NCBI RefSeq assembly: GCF_003353425.1
Contig: NZ_QRAO01000001.1
Coordinates: forward strand, 1,135,886-1,199,885
Length of the DNA: 64,000 nucleotides
Reading direction: 5' to 3'
Source of the DNA: Marinirhabdus gelatinilytica
Lineage (GTDB): Bacteria > Bacteroidota > Bacteroidia > Flavobacteriales > Flavobacteriaceae
The translations under genes were made by a program, and so were the position numbers. This document shows, piece after piece, positions 15,558-25,195 of the stretch; within the stretch, counting starts at the first letter, position 1; each line of letters begins with the position of its first letter. The notes beneath the pieces are model-generated. The model was not told the origin of the DNA. It worked only from the letters and a program-made list of their open reading frames with translations, and did no database searches.

Positions 15558-16376
15558 TTATAACTTAAATGACATTACAGGTAATTTTGAGTGGTTTGCT
15601 AGATCTTCAGAAATACTTCCCATTAAGAAATGATTTAAACCTTTTCTGGCATTGGTGCTTACAGCAATTATATCTGCTTTGGTTTCTTCAGCATATTGAA
15701 TCAATCCATCTTCAACCGTGTATCCAGCAATAAATTCCACATTATCTGTGCCCCCGGCTGTTGCAAATGCCTTAACCTTTTCATTAAATTCTCTCGAACT
15801 AATGAAACCATTGTTTGGTCTGTTCACAAAAACGGGGTGTACATTACTCCCTAATGATGAAAATAAAGTAGTTGCTTTTTTAAAGGCAGGGATACTTTCT
15901 GGTTCTAAACTTGCTGCATATACCACATTTTTTAAATCAAAATTATTTGGTTCGGATTTAATTATCAATACTGGTGTACTACTATTGCGCACCATTTTCT
16001 CAGCATTAGATCCGGCAAATAGTCCGTCTTGAGCGGTAAGACCTTTTGATCCCATTATAATAAGGTCTGCATCTACTGCACGTGAAACTTCGTCCACTTC
16101 GTTATACACTTTATAATGTTTAACGATGGGGTCTACTTCAATACCTTTAAGATAATCTTTGTCTAGAAAATCTTCAAACTTCTTTTTTGCAAGAGATAAT
16201 AGAAAAAACATTTTGTTTGTATTTTCAGTATCGGTCCTAGTTAATATAGAATCTGATAATTCTAACATATGCAACACGTATAGCTTTGAGCTGTGTTTTT
16301 TTGCAATTATTGCGCCTGCTTTTAGTGCAAACTCAGATTGTTTTGAAAAGTCTACGGGTATAATGATGTTTTTCAT
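15558..16376 (-). CDS. Universal stress protein, tandem Usp domains
   Basis: 272 aa with two UspA folds. The first begins MKNIIIPVDFSKQSEFALKAG and ends with the nucleotide-loop motif IMGSKGLTAQDGLFAGSNAEKMVRNS-type GxxG(9)G(S/N). The second starts VVYAASLEPESIPAFKKA and ends AVSTNARKGLNHFLMGS. ATP-binding is likely. It lies 26 bp after mscS in a stress operon (pirin, NhaA, MscS, Usp). Confidence 0.93.
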   Translation of the reverse strand: MKNIIIPVDFSKQSEFALKAGAIIAKKHSSKLYVLHMLELSDSILTRTDTENTNKMFFLLSLAKKKFEDFLDKDYLKGIEVDPIVKHYKVYNEVDEVSRAVDADLIIMGSKGLTAQDGLFAGSNAEKMVRNSSTPVLIIKSEPNNFDLKNVVYAASLEPESIPAFKKATTLFSSLGSNVHPVFVNRPNNGFISSREFNEKVKAFATAGGTDNVEFIAGYTVEDGLIQYAEETKADIIAVSTNARKGLNHFLMGSISEDLANHSKLPVMSFKL

Positions 16377-16402
16377 AATTGTTTTATTTTGAAATTAATA
16401 AT

Positions 16403-17485
16403 TTATTTTTCCTCCTTCATTACAAGGGTTCTGTGCGGGAAAGGTATTTCGATACCTTCTTCGTCAAAACGTTTTTTAATACTTTCCAACACGTCAATCT
16501 TTAGTTGAAAGCTGTCGCTGTAATTTTGCTCCCAAGTCCAGGCTCTTATGGTCATTGAAGAGTCGTCTAACTTTATAAGAGCAGTCTTTACTATTGGATT
16601 GCCTTCTTGTATTTCAAGCTCTGTACGATTATCCAAGATTAACGGGTGCTTTTCACATTCTTCCTGCATAATTTTTTTTGCTAAATCTATATCACTGTCG
16701 TAGGAAATTCCTATTTCGATACGTTCGCAGCATTTTAATTCACCTAAATCATAATTGATCAGTTTTTCTTTATTGATAATTGAATTAGGAATTACAATCA
16801 TTTTATATTCAAAATTTCGAATTACCGTATGGCGCAATGTGATATCTGTAACCCTACCCACCATAGTATCTGTTACTTTAATGAGATCGCCTATCTTGAA
16901 AGGTTTAAAGATGATAATAAAAAATCCTCCTATTATGTTAGCTAGTGCCTCTTGAGAAGCGATACCTGCAATAATAGCAATAACCCCAGCACCACCTAAT
17001 GCAGTATGAGCAATACCCCGCATAGAAGGAAAAGCTAATAGAGCAAGTATAATACCTAAAAAATATATACTAAAGACAGCGACATATCTTAGGTACTTAT
17101 ATGCTGTGGGATCTTCATTACTGGCGATTTTATGCGCTACCTTTCTTTTAAACCAAATATTAATACCGGCAGCAGCAACGATGGCGAAGATGGTAATTGC
17201 GCCTAAATAAAGGACTATGTTAAAGTTGCGTAATATAATCTCATCTTTCTCTCTATCTACTACAACAAAACTCAAAGCAATAATACCCAGAACAAGCCAC
17301 AGCGCCTTGAGTATTCTTTTCAATACGTTTAAAATATTTGAGTTTTCATCGGGAAGTAGTTGCTTCTTCTTCCTTACAGCCCATTTATAAAATAAATTAG
17401 TAACACCCCGTAAAATAATTACGGTTATAATAACTCCTATGATCCAATATATTGAAGCTTTGTATGTGAGAATAAATTCTTCCAT
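16403..17485 (-). CDS. MscS family mechanosensitive channel
   Basis: 360 aa. Four N-terminal membrane segments lead to the pore helix and MscS hinge (GAGVIAIIAGIASQEALANIIGGFF), then the FKPFKIGDLIKV beta-domain and a C-terminal alpha/beta vestibule. It releases osmolytes on hypo-osmotic shock. It follows nhaA by 6 bp, so the two membrane transporters are co-expressed. Confidence 0.94.
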   Translation of the reverse strand: MEEFILTYKASIYWIIGVIITVIILRGVTNLFYKWAVRKKKQLLPDENSNILNVLKRILKALWLVLGIIALSFVVVDREKDEIILRNFNIVLYLGAITIFAIVAAAGINIWFKRKVAHKIASNEDPTAYKYLRYVAVFSIYFLGIILALLAFPSMRGIAHTALGGAGVIAIIAGIASQEALANIIGGFFIIIFKPFKIGDLIKVTDTMVGRVTDITLRHTVIRNFEYKMIVIPNSIINKEKLINYDLGELKCCERIEIGISYDSDIDLAKKIMQEECEKHPLILDNRTELEIQEGNPIVKTALIKLDDSSMTIRAWTWEQNYSDSFQLKIDVLESIKKRFDEEGIEIPFPHRTLVMKEEK

Positions 17486-17491
17486 TAGAAA

Positions 17492-18817
17492 TTAACTATT
17501 GCTTAATGTTTGATTACTATCATTTGAGATTTTGCTAAATCTCAAAATCAGATAGCCTATTATTGCTGAAATAAAGGAACCTAACAATATTCCTATTTTT
17601 GCCGAATCTATAAATTCTGGTGATGATGTAAATGCCAGACTAGCTATAAAAATGGCCATTGTAAAACCTATTCCTGCTAAAAAAGAAACCCCTAAAATTT
17701 GTTTAAAACCTATATCATTGGGAACTTCTATCAACCTTAGTTTTTTAGCAAACATCACAATAGAGGTAATGCCAATTGCTTTACCTATCACCAGACATAT
17801 TATAATATTGATTACTAAAGCTGAATCTAAATATGCATTACTATCAATGAACACACCTGCATTAGCAAGCGCAAACAAAGGGATTATAAAATAGGCGACC
17901 CAACCGTGCAAGCTGTGTTCTAAATGCTGTAAAGGCGATTGAAATTTTGAAGACCAGTCCTCTAAATCATCTATGTGCTCTATCTGTTCTGTAGAAAGTA
18001 TAGGCTTATGCAAAATACTGGAGTTTTTAATGTTATTGTAAACGACCTCTAATTGAGCCAGAAATTTTGAAGTATCGATTTTCTGTCTAATAGGAACTGA
18101 AAATGCTAATAAAATTCCTGCAACCGTTGGGTGTATACCAGATTTTAAAAACAAGAACCAAATTATAACTCCAAAGAAAAACAAAAGAAATCTTGAATAA
18201 AAACCTTTAAATGATAAGCCATACAATATACCGAGCATTGTTAATGGAATCAGTAGTAATGTAAGATTGATGGAGCCACTATAGAATAAGGCAATGACTA
18301 ACACCGCGCCTATGTCATCTACAATAGCGAAGGCCGTTAAAAATATTTTGAGACTTAATGGGACGCGTTTTCCAAGTGCACTAAGAACTGCCAGTGAAAA
18401 AGCAATGTCTGTAGCCATAGGTATACCCCATCCTTTAAGTGTTTCTGGGTTTTCATTGAGTATAACAAAGATTATAACAGGAATTAACATCCCGCCGAGA
18501 GCACCTACTAAGGGAAACGCAATTTTTCTCTTTGAATTGAGTTCTCCAATCATCAATTCGCGTTTAATTTCTAAACCAATAAGAAAAAAGAAAACAGCCA
18601 TTAAGCCATCGTTTATCCAAAGAATCAATGGTTTTTTAAATTCAAAATTTTCGGTTATGATTCCTAAATCATTTTGCCAGAGTTCCCTATATATATCACC
18701 AAACGGAGAGTTTGCCCATACTAACGCCACAATAGTTGTGAACAATAATAAAATACCACTAAGCCCTTCGATTTTTACGAATTTTTGAAAGGGTGTTAGA
18801 AAAACTCTTTGAATCAT
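17492..18817 (-). CDS. nhaA: Na+/H+ antiporter NhaA
   Basis: 441 aa. Family landmarks: FFFLIGLEIKRELMIGEL, PMATDIAFSLAVLSALGKRVP, FAIVDDIGAVLVIALFY with the paired Asp residues of the ion site, and FLAGIGFTMAIFIASLAF. There are about 12 membrane segments. A loop of about 60 residues near the middle (KFLAQLEVVYNNIKNSS... region) is longer than in the E. coli protein, as usual in Bacteroidota. It exports Na+ for pH and salt homeostasis and sits between pirin and mscS genes. Confidence 0.96.
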   Translation of the reverse strand: MIQRVFLTPFQKFVKIEGLSGILLLFTTIVALVWANSPFGDIYRELWQNDLGIITENFEFKKPLILWINDGLMAVFFFLIGLEIKRELMIGELNSKRKIAFPLVGALGGMLIPVIIFVILNENPETLKGWGIPMATDIAFSLAVLSALGKRVPLSLKIFLTAFAIVDDIGAVLVIALFYSGSINLTLLLIPLTMLGILYGLSFKGFYSRFLLFFFGVIIWFLFLKSGIHPTVAGILLAFSVPIRQKIDTSKFLAQLEVVYNNIKNSSILHKPILSTEQIEHIDDLEDWSSKFQSPLQHLEHSLHGWVAYFIIPLFALANAGVFIDSNAYLDSALVINIIICLVIGKAIGITSIVMFAKKLRLIEVPNDIGFKQILGVSFLAGIGFTMAIFIASLAFTSSPEFIDSAKIGILLGSFISAIIGYLILRFSKISNDSNQTLSNS

Positions 18818-18827
18818 CTAATTGGTT

Positions 18828-19721
18828 TTATAGTTTACGTGATTCTGGTAGTGGTATAAATTCTTTTTCATCCCCCTGAACTTTGGCAAAAGTCTTCAGA
18901 TTTTGTTCTTTCCAATCTTGTTTAGCCTGTTCGATGACAGCTTTATCAGAATTCACAAAATTCCAATGAATAAATCGCTCTTCTTCAAATGGGATTCCTC
19001 CAAAAACATATATGATCGTATCAGGTTCCATTTCAAACGAACACAAAGTACTATCCTTAGCGATTAAAATTAGTTTATTACCATATTTATGTCCGTCTGT
19101 ATTAATACCACCTTTTAAAATATACAGCGCACTTTCGCCGTAGAGTTCATCGCCAATATTAATTTGCTGTCTATCAAAGCTTTTTATTTCGATAAAATAC
19201 AAATCACTATAAACAGGCACGGGAGATTTTTTGTCAAATGCTTTACCTGCTATCAACTTAAATTGAGCTCCTTGTTCGTCCCAATGAGGTATATCTTTCT
19301 CTTCAATATGGGTAAAGGAGGCTTCTGTCTGCTCTAAATGTTTTGGCAATGCTACCCAAATCTGTAATCCGTGTAGAGACTTCTCTAAGTCACGTAAATA
19401 CGCTGGAGTTCTTTCAGAATGTACTACACCTTTTCCAGCGGTCATCCAGTTTACCGCTCCTGGTTTAATCTCAATATCTGAACCCAAGCTATCTTTATGC
19501 TGAATGGATCCCTCAAACAAATAGGTAAGTGTGGACAACCCAATATGTGGATGTGGTGGCACATCAAGATTTTCTTCTTTGCTCATTTTCGCTGGTCCTA
19601 TATGATCAATAAACGCAAAAGGCCCTACTGTGCGTTTCTGTCTAAATGGCAGTAAACGTCCTACCATAAAATTGCCGATGTTGGCGGCTCTTTCTTCTAT
19701 AATTAATTTAATGTTCGACAT
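18828..19721 (-). CDS. Pirin family protein
   Basis: 297 aa bicupin. N-terminal cupin metal-site region HPHIGLSTLTYLFEGSIQHKD followed by GKGVVHSERTP, and a conserved C-terminal cupin (GGIPFEEERFIHWNFVNS). Some pirins show quercetinase activity; the cellular role here is unknown. It is 10 bp upstream of nhaA and 7 bp after the next gene, inside the stress operon. Confidence 0.93.
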   Translation of the reverse strand: MSNIKLIIEERAANIGNFMVGRLLPFRQKRTVGPFAFIDHIGPAKMSKEENLDVPPHPHIGLSTLTYLFEGSIQHKDSLGSDIEIKPGAVNWMTAGKGVVHSERTPAYLRDLEKSLHGLQIWVALPKHLEQTEASFTHIEEKDIPHWDEQGAQFKLIAGKAFDKKSPVPVYSDLYFIEIKSFDRQQINIGDELYGESALYILKGGINTDGHKYGNKLILIAKDSTLCSFEMEPDTIIYVFGGIPFEEERFIHWNFVNSDKAVIEQAKQDWKEQNLKTFAKVQGDEKEFIPLPESRKL

Positions 19722-19728
19722 AGTATTA

Positions 19729-20037
19729 TTATCTACCTGGTCTGTTTAGTTTTTGAACCAATTTAAAAGATGCATAGTCTGCATAAATACCATAGGCATT
19801 TACTAATAAGCCTCTTACTTTACCATCTGTAGAAGAAATAGCATACAAAACGCTTTCATTGTCCACATCAGACATTTCCTGAAAACGGTATTTTTCATCA
19901 ATTTCGAATTCTTCAGGTTTTAATTGACAGTGTTTTTCTGGACATTCTATAAAATCTTCTTTCATATTAAAGTTGTAGGTGTAGCCTTTGTTTGTAAGGT
20001 CATTGATGGCTGTAGATAATGTGGTGTATTTTCCCAT
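19729..20037 (-). CDS. Small conserved protein, 102 aa, often labelled phosphoribosylpyrophosphate synthetase
   Basis: 102 aa, acidic. It shows LSTAINDLTNKGYTYNFNMK, a Cys pair IECPEKHCQL and SDVDNESVLYAISSTDG. Similar short proteins of Flavobacteriia are commonly annotated as PRPP synthetase, but there is no PRPP-binding loop and the length rules out that enzyme. The function is unknown. It is the first gene of the pirin-NhaA-MscS-Usp run. Confidence 0.75.
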   Translation of the reverse strand: MGKYTTLSTAINDLTNKGYTYNFNMKEDFIECPEKHCQLKPEEFEIDEKYRFQEMSDVDNESVLYAISSTDGKVRGLLVNAYGIYADYASFKLVQKLNRPGR

Positions 20038-20122
20038 TGTATGATCATTTAATTTGTTGTTGTGATACTATTTAATTGTCCAAATAGCCCATTTTTGTTG
20101 TCCATATTTCAAGTTTTTCGGT

Positions 20123-20272
20123 TTAGGAAAGTTCTGATAAGACTTTTTCACTTTCTTTTATCGACATTTCCGATAATTCAGAAAATTCTTTTGCAGTGAG
20201 TGAATGGTATTTAGAAAAAAACGTTTTCCAATTTTTACTGTATTCACTTTTAGTTTGAAAAGGGATTTTTAA
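20123..20272 (-). pseudogene. Open frame without start codon after dps (gene remnant)
   Basis: Directly after the Dps stop, and in the same frame, 49 codons stay open to a TAA at 20123-20125. They encode a charged, plausible protein end (SEYSKNWKTFFSKYHSLTAK..., then ELSEMSIKESEKVLSEL). There is no ATG near the beginning; the only Met is two thirds in. It may be a truncated gene or an ancestral extension. No family recognised. Confidence 0.35.
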
Positions 20273-20740
20273 TTATTTCAAATAGGAGTTAAACATCCAA
20301 AGGGTTTTTTCTGTTTCTGAAATATAATCACTCATTAGACTTACAGTACCTTCATCATTAGTATCTGCTGCAAGCGTAAGAATTTCCCGTTCTTTTTTTA
20401 CTAATGTTCTAAAATTATCTATGACTACTTCAACACCTTTTGTACCATCTGATACGTTTTTTTCTTCTTTAATCTGTGTGGTTTCAAGATAATCTGTGTA
20501 AGCGTGCAACGGTACGGCTTCTAGTGTTAAAATGCGTTCTGCAATCTCGTCTATTTTAACAAAAGCATCCTTATACAATTCTTCAAACTTAGCGTGTAGT
20601 TCAAAAAACTCTTTACCTTTTATGTTCCAATGTAGTCCTCTGAGGTTTTGATAGAAGATTTCATAGTCTGCTAATAAAACATTAAGTTCTACAGCTAATC
20701 TCTCAGCTTTTCCCCTGTCTAATCCTACTAAATTTTTCAT
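20273..20740 (-). CDS. dps: Dps family DNA-protecting ferritin-like protein
   Basis: 155 aa. Ferroxidase region LRGLHWNIKGKEFFELHAKFEELY followed by DEIAERI, the His, Asp and Glu ligands of Dps. It stores iron and protects DNA during oxidative stress. It is transcribed alone; a 29-nt palindrome lies 72 bp upstream of the start and may control it. Confidence 0.94.
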   Translation of the reverse strand: MKNLVGLDRGKAERLAVELNVLLADYEIFYQNLRGLHWNIKGKEFFELHAKFEELYKDAFVKIDEIAERILTLEAVPLHAYTDYLETTQIKEEKNVSDGTKGVEVVIDNFRTLVKKEREILTLAADTNDEGTVSLMSDYISETEKTLWMFNSYLK

Positions 20741-20811
20741 ATTTTTAAATTTTTAATTGGGTTATATATTATAAGCTCCCTACGAGCATTTTTATTATTG
20801 AATTATAGCAG

Positions 20812-20840
20812 AATAATAAGTATTTGAAATACTTATTATT
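20812..20840. repeat. Perfect 29-nt palindrome upstream of dps
   Basis: Arms AATAATAAGTATTT (20812-20825) and AAATACTTATTATT (20827-20840) around a central G are perfectly inverted. It lies 72 bp upstream of the dps start. The odd-centred layout resembles Fur/PerR-type sites in shape but not in exact consensus. It could be an operator or an AT-rich hairpin. Confidence 0.6.
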
Positions 20841-20992
20841 TATCTAATATACAGCTAAATAACTCCTTCTGTGTTATTAATTGCAATTGCTGTACCTATT
20901 ATTTGTTAGTATATCCAATAATCTCATATAAATTTGAAAATCAATATGTTAGATTGATAATTGTTTTGTATTTATCTTTGTGTGTGAGTGAT

Positions 20993-21019
20993 AATTACCC
21001 GATAGGGTAATTATTACCC
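20993..21019. promoter_or_regulatory. Overlapping inverted repeats GGGTAATT
   Basis: AATTACCC-GATA-GGGTAATT (20993-21012) and GGGTAAT-T-ATTACCC (21005-21019) share an arm, giving three alternating half-sites. They lie about 180 bp before the FUSC-type transporter and 250 bp before dps. Likely a cooperative operator; the regulator is unknown. Confidence 0.55.
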
Positions 21020-21129
21020 GATTTTGTTTTCCTATTTCTCAATTTTAAAACGTGCTATAATCCCATCGAGAGATGAATAATACATTAAATTTCCACGCTA
21101 AATATTAATCTCAAAAGACTAACGAATTT

Positions 21130-21212
21130 GTAATGATACCATTCATTTACAGTTTAATATTCGTAAAATGAATGGTACCTTTAACATAACCATTAATGAT
21201 TAGTATCATTAC
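21130..21212. promoter_or_regulatory. Nested inverted repeats over the FUSC transporter start
   Basis: Outer arms GTAATGATAC (21130-21139) and GTATCATTAC (21203-21212) enclose inner arms ACCATTCATTT (21138-21148) and AAATGAATGGT (21166-21176). The outer right arm lies inside the first codons of the transporter gene. A transcript could fold over the start codon; the role is inferred. Confidence 0.5.
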
Positions 21213-23436
21213 AAGCTTCATAAAAAATAACCTTAAGGAACTTTCAGAATTCTTAAAAAGCACCAGCTTTTCAAAGGCTATTTTGGTAGGTGTCGCCATT
21301 ACATTACCAATTGTTACTGGAATTGTTACAAACCGTTTGGACATTGGTCTTGCTATAGGTTTTGGTGCCTTTTGGTGCTCGCCCAGTGATGTGAGTGGTA
21401 GCTTAAAACACAAGCAAATTGGAATTTTGTTTTCATCCATTTTGGTTGTAATAATCAGTTTTTTTGGAGGTTATTTTCATATTTCCAACATTTTTCTTTT
21501 TCCGCTATTGGGCGTTTTAACCTTTGGAATTGCGTTTATTTCTATATATGGGTTTAGAGCTTCACTTATAAGTTTTTCTGGATTACTTGCTTTGGTTTTG
21601 AGTTTTGCTATTACTTCAGAAAATTTGGAAGTATATCAATATGCATTATTAATCGGGTTAGGAGGTATTTGGTACCTAGTGTTATCTACATTAGCATACT
21701 TAATAAACCCTAAAGCTCAAACTGAGGAAACTCTCACAGAGATAATGCTTCTCACAGCAGATTTTCTGGATGCCAGGCGAAAACTCATTGGGGAGCAACC
21801 CGATAGAACCACTTTGCAAAATCAATTGATGACCTTGCAAATTGAAATAACGAACCTTCACGACATCTTGCGGGAAATTCTCATTTCTTACAGAAAAACA
21901 TCAGGAAAATCTAAATACCAAAGTAAGCGTTTGTTGATTTTTATTCAACTGGTAGAATTACTGGAAACCGCTACTGCTAATCCTGTAAACTATGAAAAAA
22001 TGGATACACTATTTGAAGTCCATCCTAAATTTAAAACCGATTTTCAAAAATTGATTTCAGAGTTGTCAAACCAACTTCGTACCATAGCTAACAATTACCA
22101 CAAACCTAAACGAAAACTCTCAAGCAATACACTTATGTCCATTTTTGAAACTCTTGAGATTGATGTTCAAAAATTAAAAAATGCATTATCCTCAGATAGT
22201 TATGAAGATTTTTTAATACTCCAAAACTATTTAGATTATCAAAAGAAACAGTATGAAAAGCTCAAGAAGATCAAATGGTTATTGGGCACTCCTGAATTAA
22301 CTTCAGAACATATTTTGGAAAAGGATAAATTGAGACTTTTCATTGGTGCGCAGGATTACAACCCTAAACTTATCCTAAGAAACCTGAGTTTTAGGTCAAC
22401 AATTTTTAGACATTCGCTACGCTTAGCAATTACTGTAATGGTAGGTTATGGTATAGGCTTGCTGTTTGATCTGCAAAATCCGTATTGGATTATCTTGACC
22501 ATAATAATCATAATGCGCCCTAGTTATGGATTAACAAAAACACGTTCTAAAGACCGAATAATCGGTACACTCATTGGGGCCGTCGTAGCGAGTGGTTTCG
22601 TATTTCTAATAGATCATCCTTATATATATGGCGCATTTGGAGTAGTTTCTTTAGTGGCTGCGCTTTCTATGGTTCAAAAAAATTACAAAGCATCATCTGC
22701 TTTTGTGACGCTGAGTGTCATTTTTATTTATGCCATTATACAGCCTGATATTTTAAGGGTCATACAATTTAGAGTTATTGATACTCTAATTGGTGCAGGA
22801 TTATCATACCTCGCAATGCGATTTTTGCTACCTGCGTGGTCATTTATGGAAATTGGAGACACGATAAAGGATGGACTAAAGGCAAACACAGCATTTTTTA
22901 AATCAATCAGTAGTTATTATCAAGAAAAAGGTAAGGTCCCAACCAGTTTAAAAGTAAACCGAAAAGAGGCCTTTTTGCAAATGTCTAATTTAAGTGCTGC
23001 TTTTCAACGTATGGCTCAAGAACCAAAATCAAAGCAAAATCACATAGATCATATTTATGAGCTTGTGGAAATTAACCAAAGTTTTTTGACCTCCTTAACA
23101 TCGTTAAGTGCATATATACAAAACCATAAGACCACCAAAGCTTCCAAAGAATTTAAACAAGTTTCAGAAAAAATACAACAAAATCTAGATGCAATTTGTT
23201 TGCAATTAAAATCGATCGATTTTGAAAATCCTAAAATGCATTCTAATTCAACAAAGTCAAAGATTGAAACTCCAACACTTGGGTTATCAATAGAAAAGCT
23301 TACTAATGAGGTAATTTCCAAAACTGATAATGTACGTGCTCATAAGGAAGTGCACCTTATCTGGGAGCAGTTGTATTGGTTGTATAGCTTAAGTGAAGAT
23401 ATGTTGAAGTTAGTAGTTAAATTTCAATTATATTGA
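21196..23436 (+). CDS. FUSC/YccS-like membrane protein
   Basis: 746 aa. Two membrane clusters (about residues 28-165 and 400-545) each precede a soluble helical domain, the duplicated layout of FUSC/YccS/aromatic-acid exporter proteins. The second cluster has the signature NPYWIILTIIIIMRPSYG followed by TRSKDRIIGTLIGAVVASG. It probably exports small organic compounds. The start ATG lies at the edge of a nested inverted repeat. It is transcribed away from dps, alone. Confidence 0.88.
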   Translation: MISIITSFIKNNLKELSEFLKSTSFSKAILVGVAITLPIVTGIVTNRLDIGLAIGFGAFWCSPSDVSGSLKHKQIGILFSSILVVIISFFGGYFHISNIFLFPLLGVLTFGIAFISIYGFRASLISFSGLLALVLSFAITSENLEVYQYALLIGLGGIWYLVLSTLAYLINPKAQTEETLTEIMLLTADFLDARRKLIGEQPDRTTLQNQLMTLQIEITNLHDILREILISYRKTSGKSKYQSKRLLIFIQLVELLETATANPVNYEKMDTLFEVHPKFKTDFQKLISELSNQLRTIANNYHKPKRKLSSNTLMSIFETLEIDVQKLKNALSSDSYEDFLILQNYLDYQKKQYEKLKKIKWLLGTPELTSEHILEKDKLRLFIGAQDYNPKLILRNLSFRSTIFRHSLRLAITVMVGYGIGLLFDLQNPYWIILTIIIIMRPSYGLTKTRSKDRIIGTLIGAVVASGFVFLIDHPYIYGAFGVVSLVAALSMVQKNYKASSAFVTLSVIFIYAIIQPDILRVIQFRVIDTLIGAGLSYLAMRFLLPAWSFMEIGDTIKDGLKANTAFFKSISSYYQEKGKVPTSLKVNRKEAFLQMSNLSAAFQRMAQEPKSKQNHIDHIYELVEINQSFLTSLTSLSAYIQNHKTTKASKEFKQVSEKIQQNLDAICLQLKSIDFENPKMHSNSTKSKIETPTLGLSIEKLTNEVISKTDNVRAHKEVHLIWEQLYWLYSLSEDMLKLVVKFQLY

Positions 23437-23536
23437 GTTCATAAAATACATTCTTGTCAAACTTATCTTTAAATTTGATTTTCTAAATTTATATTAGAAC
23501 AATTCCTTTTTTCAATTAAAGTATTAAACTTAAGGT

Positions 23537-25126
23537 ATGAAAGTTCGTGAACAGTTTATTTTAATTTCCGTAATTGTAGTGATTTCTATTATAGGAATAG
23601 CATTTTTTTGGGAACCAGTTTTATGGCTTTTTATTATAATAGGCCCTCTAGTTTTGTTAGGGGTTTTTGATATTTTTCAAAAAAAGCGAACGATAAGAAG
23701 GAACTTTCCCCTAATTGGCCGTTTTAGATATGCTTTAGAGTCCATTAGACCAGAAATAATGCAGTATTTTGTGGAGACCGATACTTCTGGAAGACCTATT
23801 AATCGTATTCTGAGATCGTTAGTGTACCAAAGAGCGAAGGGGGAAAATGATACAGAGCCTTTTGGTACACAAATGGATATTTATCATTCCGGATACGAAT
23901 GGATGGAACATTCTATGTATGCAAAAAATAATCCTAAAGACATAGGTAAGTTTCCACGGTTAATTATTGGAGGGAAGGATTGTAAACAACCATACTCCTC
24001 TAGTTTATTAAATATTTCTGCGATGAGTTTTGGTTCTTTGAGTAAGAATGCCGTTTTAGCGATGAATAAGGGGGCTAAAATGGGAAATTTTGCGCAAAAC
24101 ACCGGGGAAGGTGGAATAAGTGACTATCACTTAAAGCACGGGGGTGATCTTATTTGGCAAATTGGAACTGGATATTTTTGTTGCAGAAAAGATGATGGTA
24201 CTTTTAACGAAACTACCTTTAGGGAAAATGCGCTTCGACCCGAAGTTAAAATGATAGAGATTAAGTTATCACAAGGAGCCAAACCAGGACACGGAGGTAT
24301 CTTGCCGGCTATTAAAAATACTGAAGAAATTGCAAGAATAAGACATATTAAACCTGGCATTGCCGTTCATTCTCCACCGTCTCATTCAGCTTTTTCCGAT
24401 CCAATAGAGTTTATGCATTTTATCCAAAGACTTCGTGATCTATCCGATGGTAAACCCATTGGATTTAAACTATGTCTTGGGCGTAAACAAGAGTTTATGG
24501 ATTTTTGTGAAGCGATGCTTTTTACCAACATAATGCCAGATTTTATTTCGGTTGATGGTGGTGAAGGTGGAACAGGCGCAGCACCTGTTGAGTTTTCTAA
24601 TTCAATGGGAATGCCGCTACGTGAAGGTCTCATTTTTGTACACGATACCTTAACCGGTTTTGGTTTAAGGAAAGAGATAAAAGTAATTGTAGCAGGAAGG
24701 ATTATTACAGGGTTTCATATGGCCAGAGCTATAGCTTTAGGCGCGGATGGGTGTAATAGTGCGCGTGCAATGATGCTCTCTATAGGATGTATTCAGGCTT
24801 TACAATGTAACAACAATACGTGTCCTGTTGGCGTTGCTACTCAAAACAAATCACTAGTCAAAGGTTTGGTAGTAGATGATAAAGCACCTAGAATTAAAAG
24901 ATATCACGAAGCTACTATCCATAGCTTTTTAGAATTAATTGCTGCGGCAGGACTCAATGGGCCAGAAGAATTAGACCGAAGTCACATAAGCAAAAGGGTT
25001 GGGATGTATAACGTGCAAACCTATGATGAGATTTATCCATATATAAAAGAAGGTTGTTTGGTTAATATGGAAACAGTGCCTGAAGAATATAAAAGGTTTT
25101 TTCAACTTACAAGGTTAATGAAATAA
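23537..25126 (+). CDS. FMN-binding glutamate synthase family protein
   Basis: 529 aa. An N-terminal membrane hairpin (about residues 8-45) is followed by a glutamate-synthase large-subunit-like FMN barrel: NISAMSFGSLSKNAVLAMNKGAK, NTGEGGISDYHLKHGGDLIWQIGTGYFG-like core, ISVDGGEGGTGAAPVEFSN, and the cysteine stretch CIQALQCNNNTCPVGVATQ for a 3Fe-4S-like cluster. It lacks the amidotransferase domain and is membrane-anchored, so it is not a classical GltB. The substrate is unknown. It begins 100 bp after the transporter. Confidence 0.92.
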   Translation: MKVREQFILISVIVVISIIGIAFFWEPVLWLFIIIGPLVLLGVFDIFQKKRTIRRNFPLIGRFRYALESIRPEIMQYFVETDTSGRPINRILRSLVYQRAKGENDTEPFGTQMDIYHSGYEWMEHSMYAKNNPKDIGKFPRLIIGGKDCKQPYSSSLLNISAMSFGSLSKNAVLAMNKGAKMGNFAQNTGEGGISDYHLKHGGDLIWQIGTGYFCCRKDDGTFNETTFRENALRPEVKMIEIKLSQGAKPGHGGILPAIKNTEEIARIRHIKPGIAVHSPPSHSAFSDPIEFMHFIQRLRDLSDGKPIGFKLCLGRKQEFMDFCEAMLFTNIMPDFISVDGGEGGTGAAPVEFSNSMGMPLREGLIFVHDTLTGFGLRKEIKVIVAGRIITGFHMARAIALGADGCNSARAMMLSIGCIQALQCNNNTCPVGVATQNKSLVKGLVVDDKAPRIKRYHEATIHSFLELIAAAGLNGPEELDRSHISKRVGMYNVQTYDEIYPYIKEGCLVNMETVPEEYKRFFQLTRLMK

Positions 25127-25195
25127 TATTCACATCGTTAAATTATTTAAGATGAAATGAAAAAATTCTAATTTTTCATATAAAGAAAAGTCCTA

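Noticed and set aside
19729..20037. Phosphoribosylpyrophosphate synthetase
   Set aside because: At 102 residues without a PRPP-binding loop the common database label cannot describe the activity.
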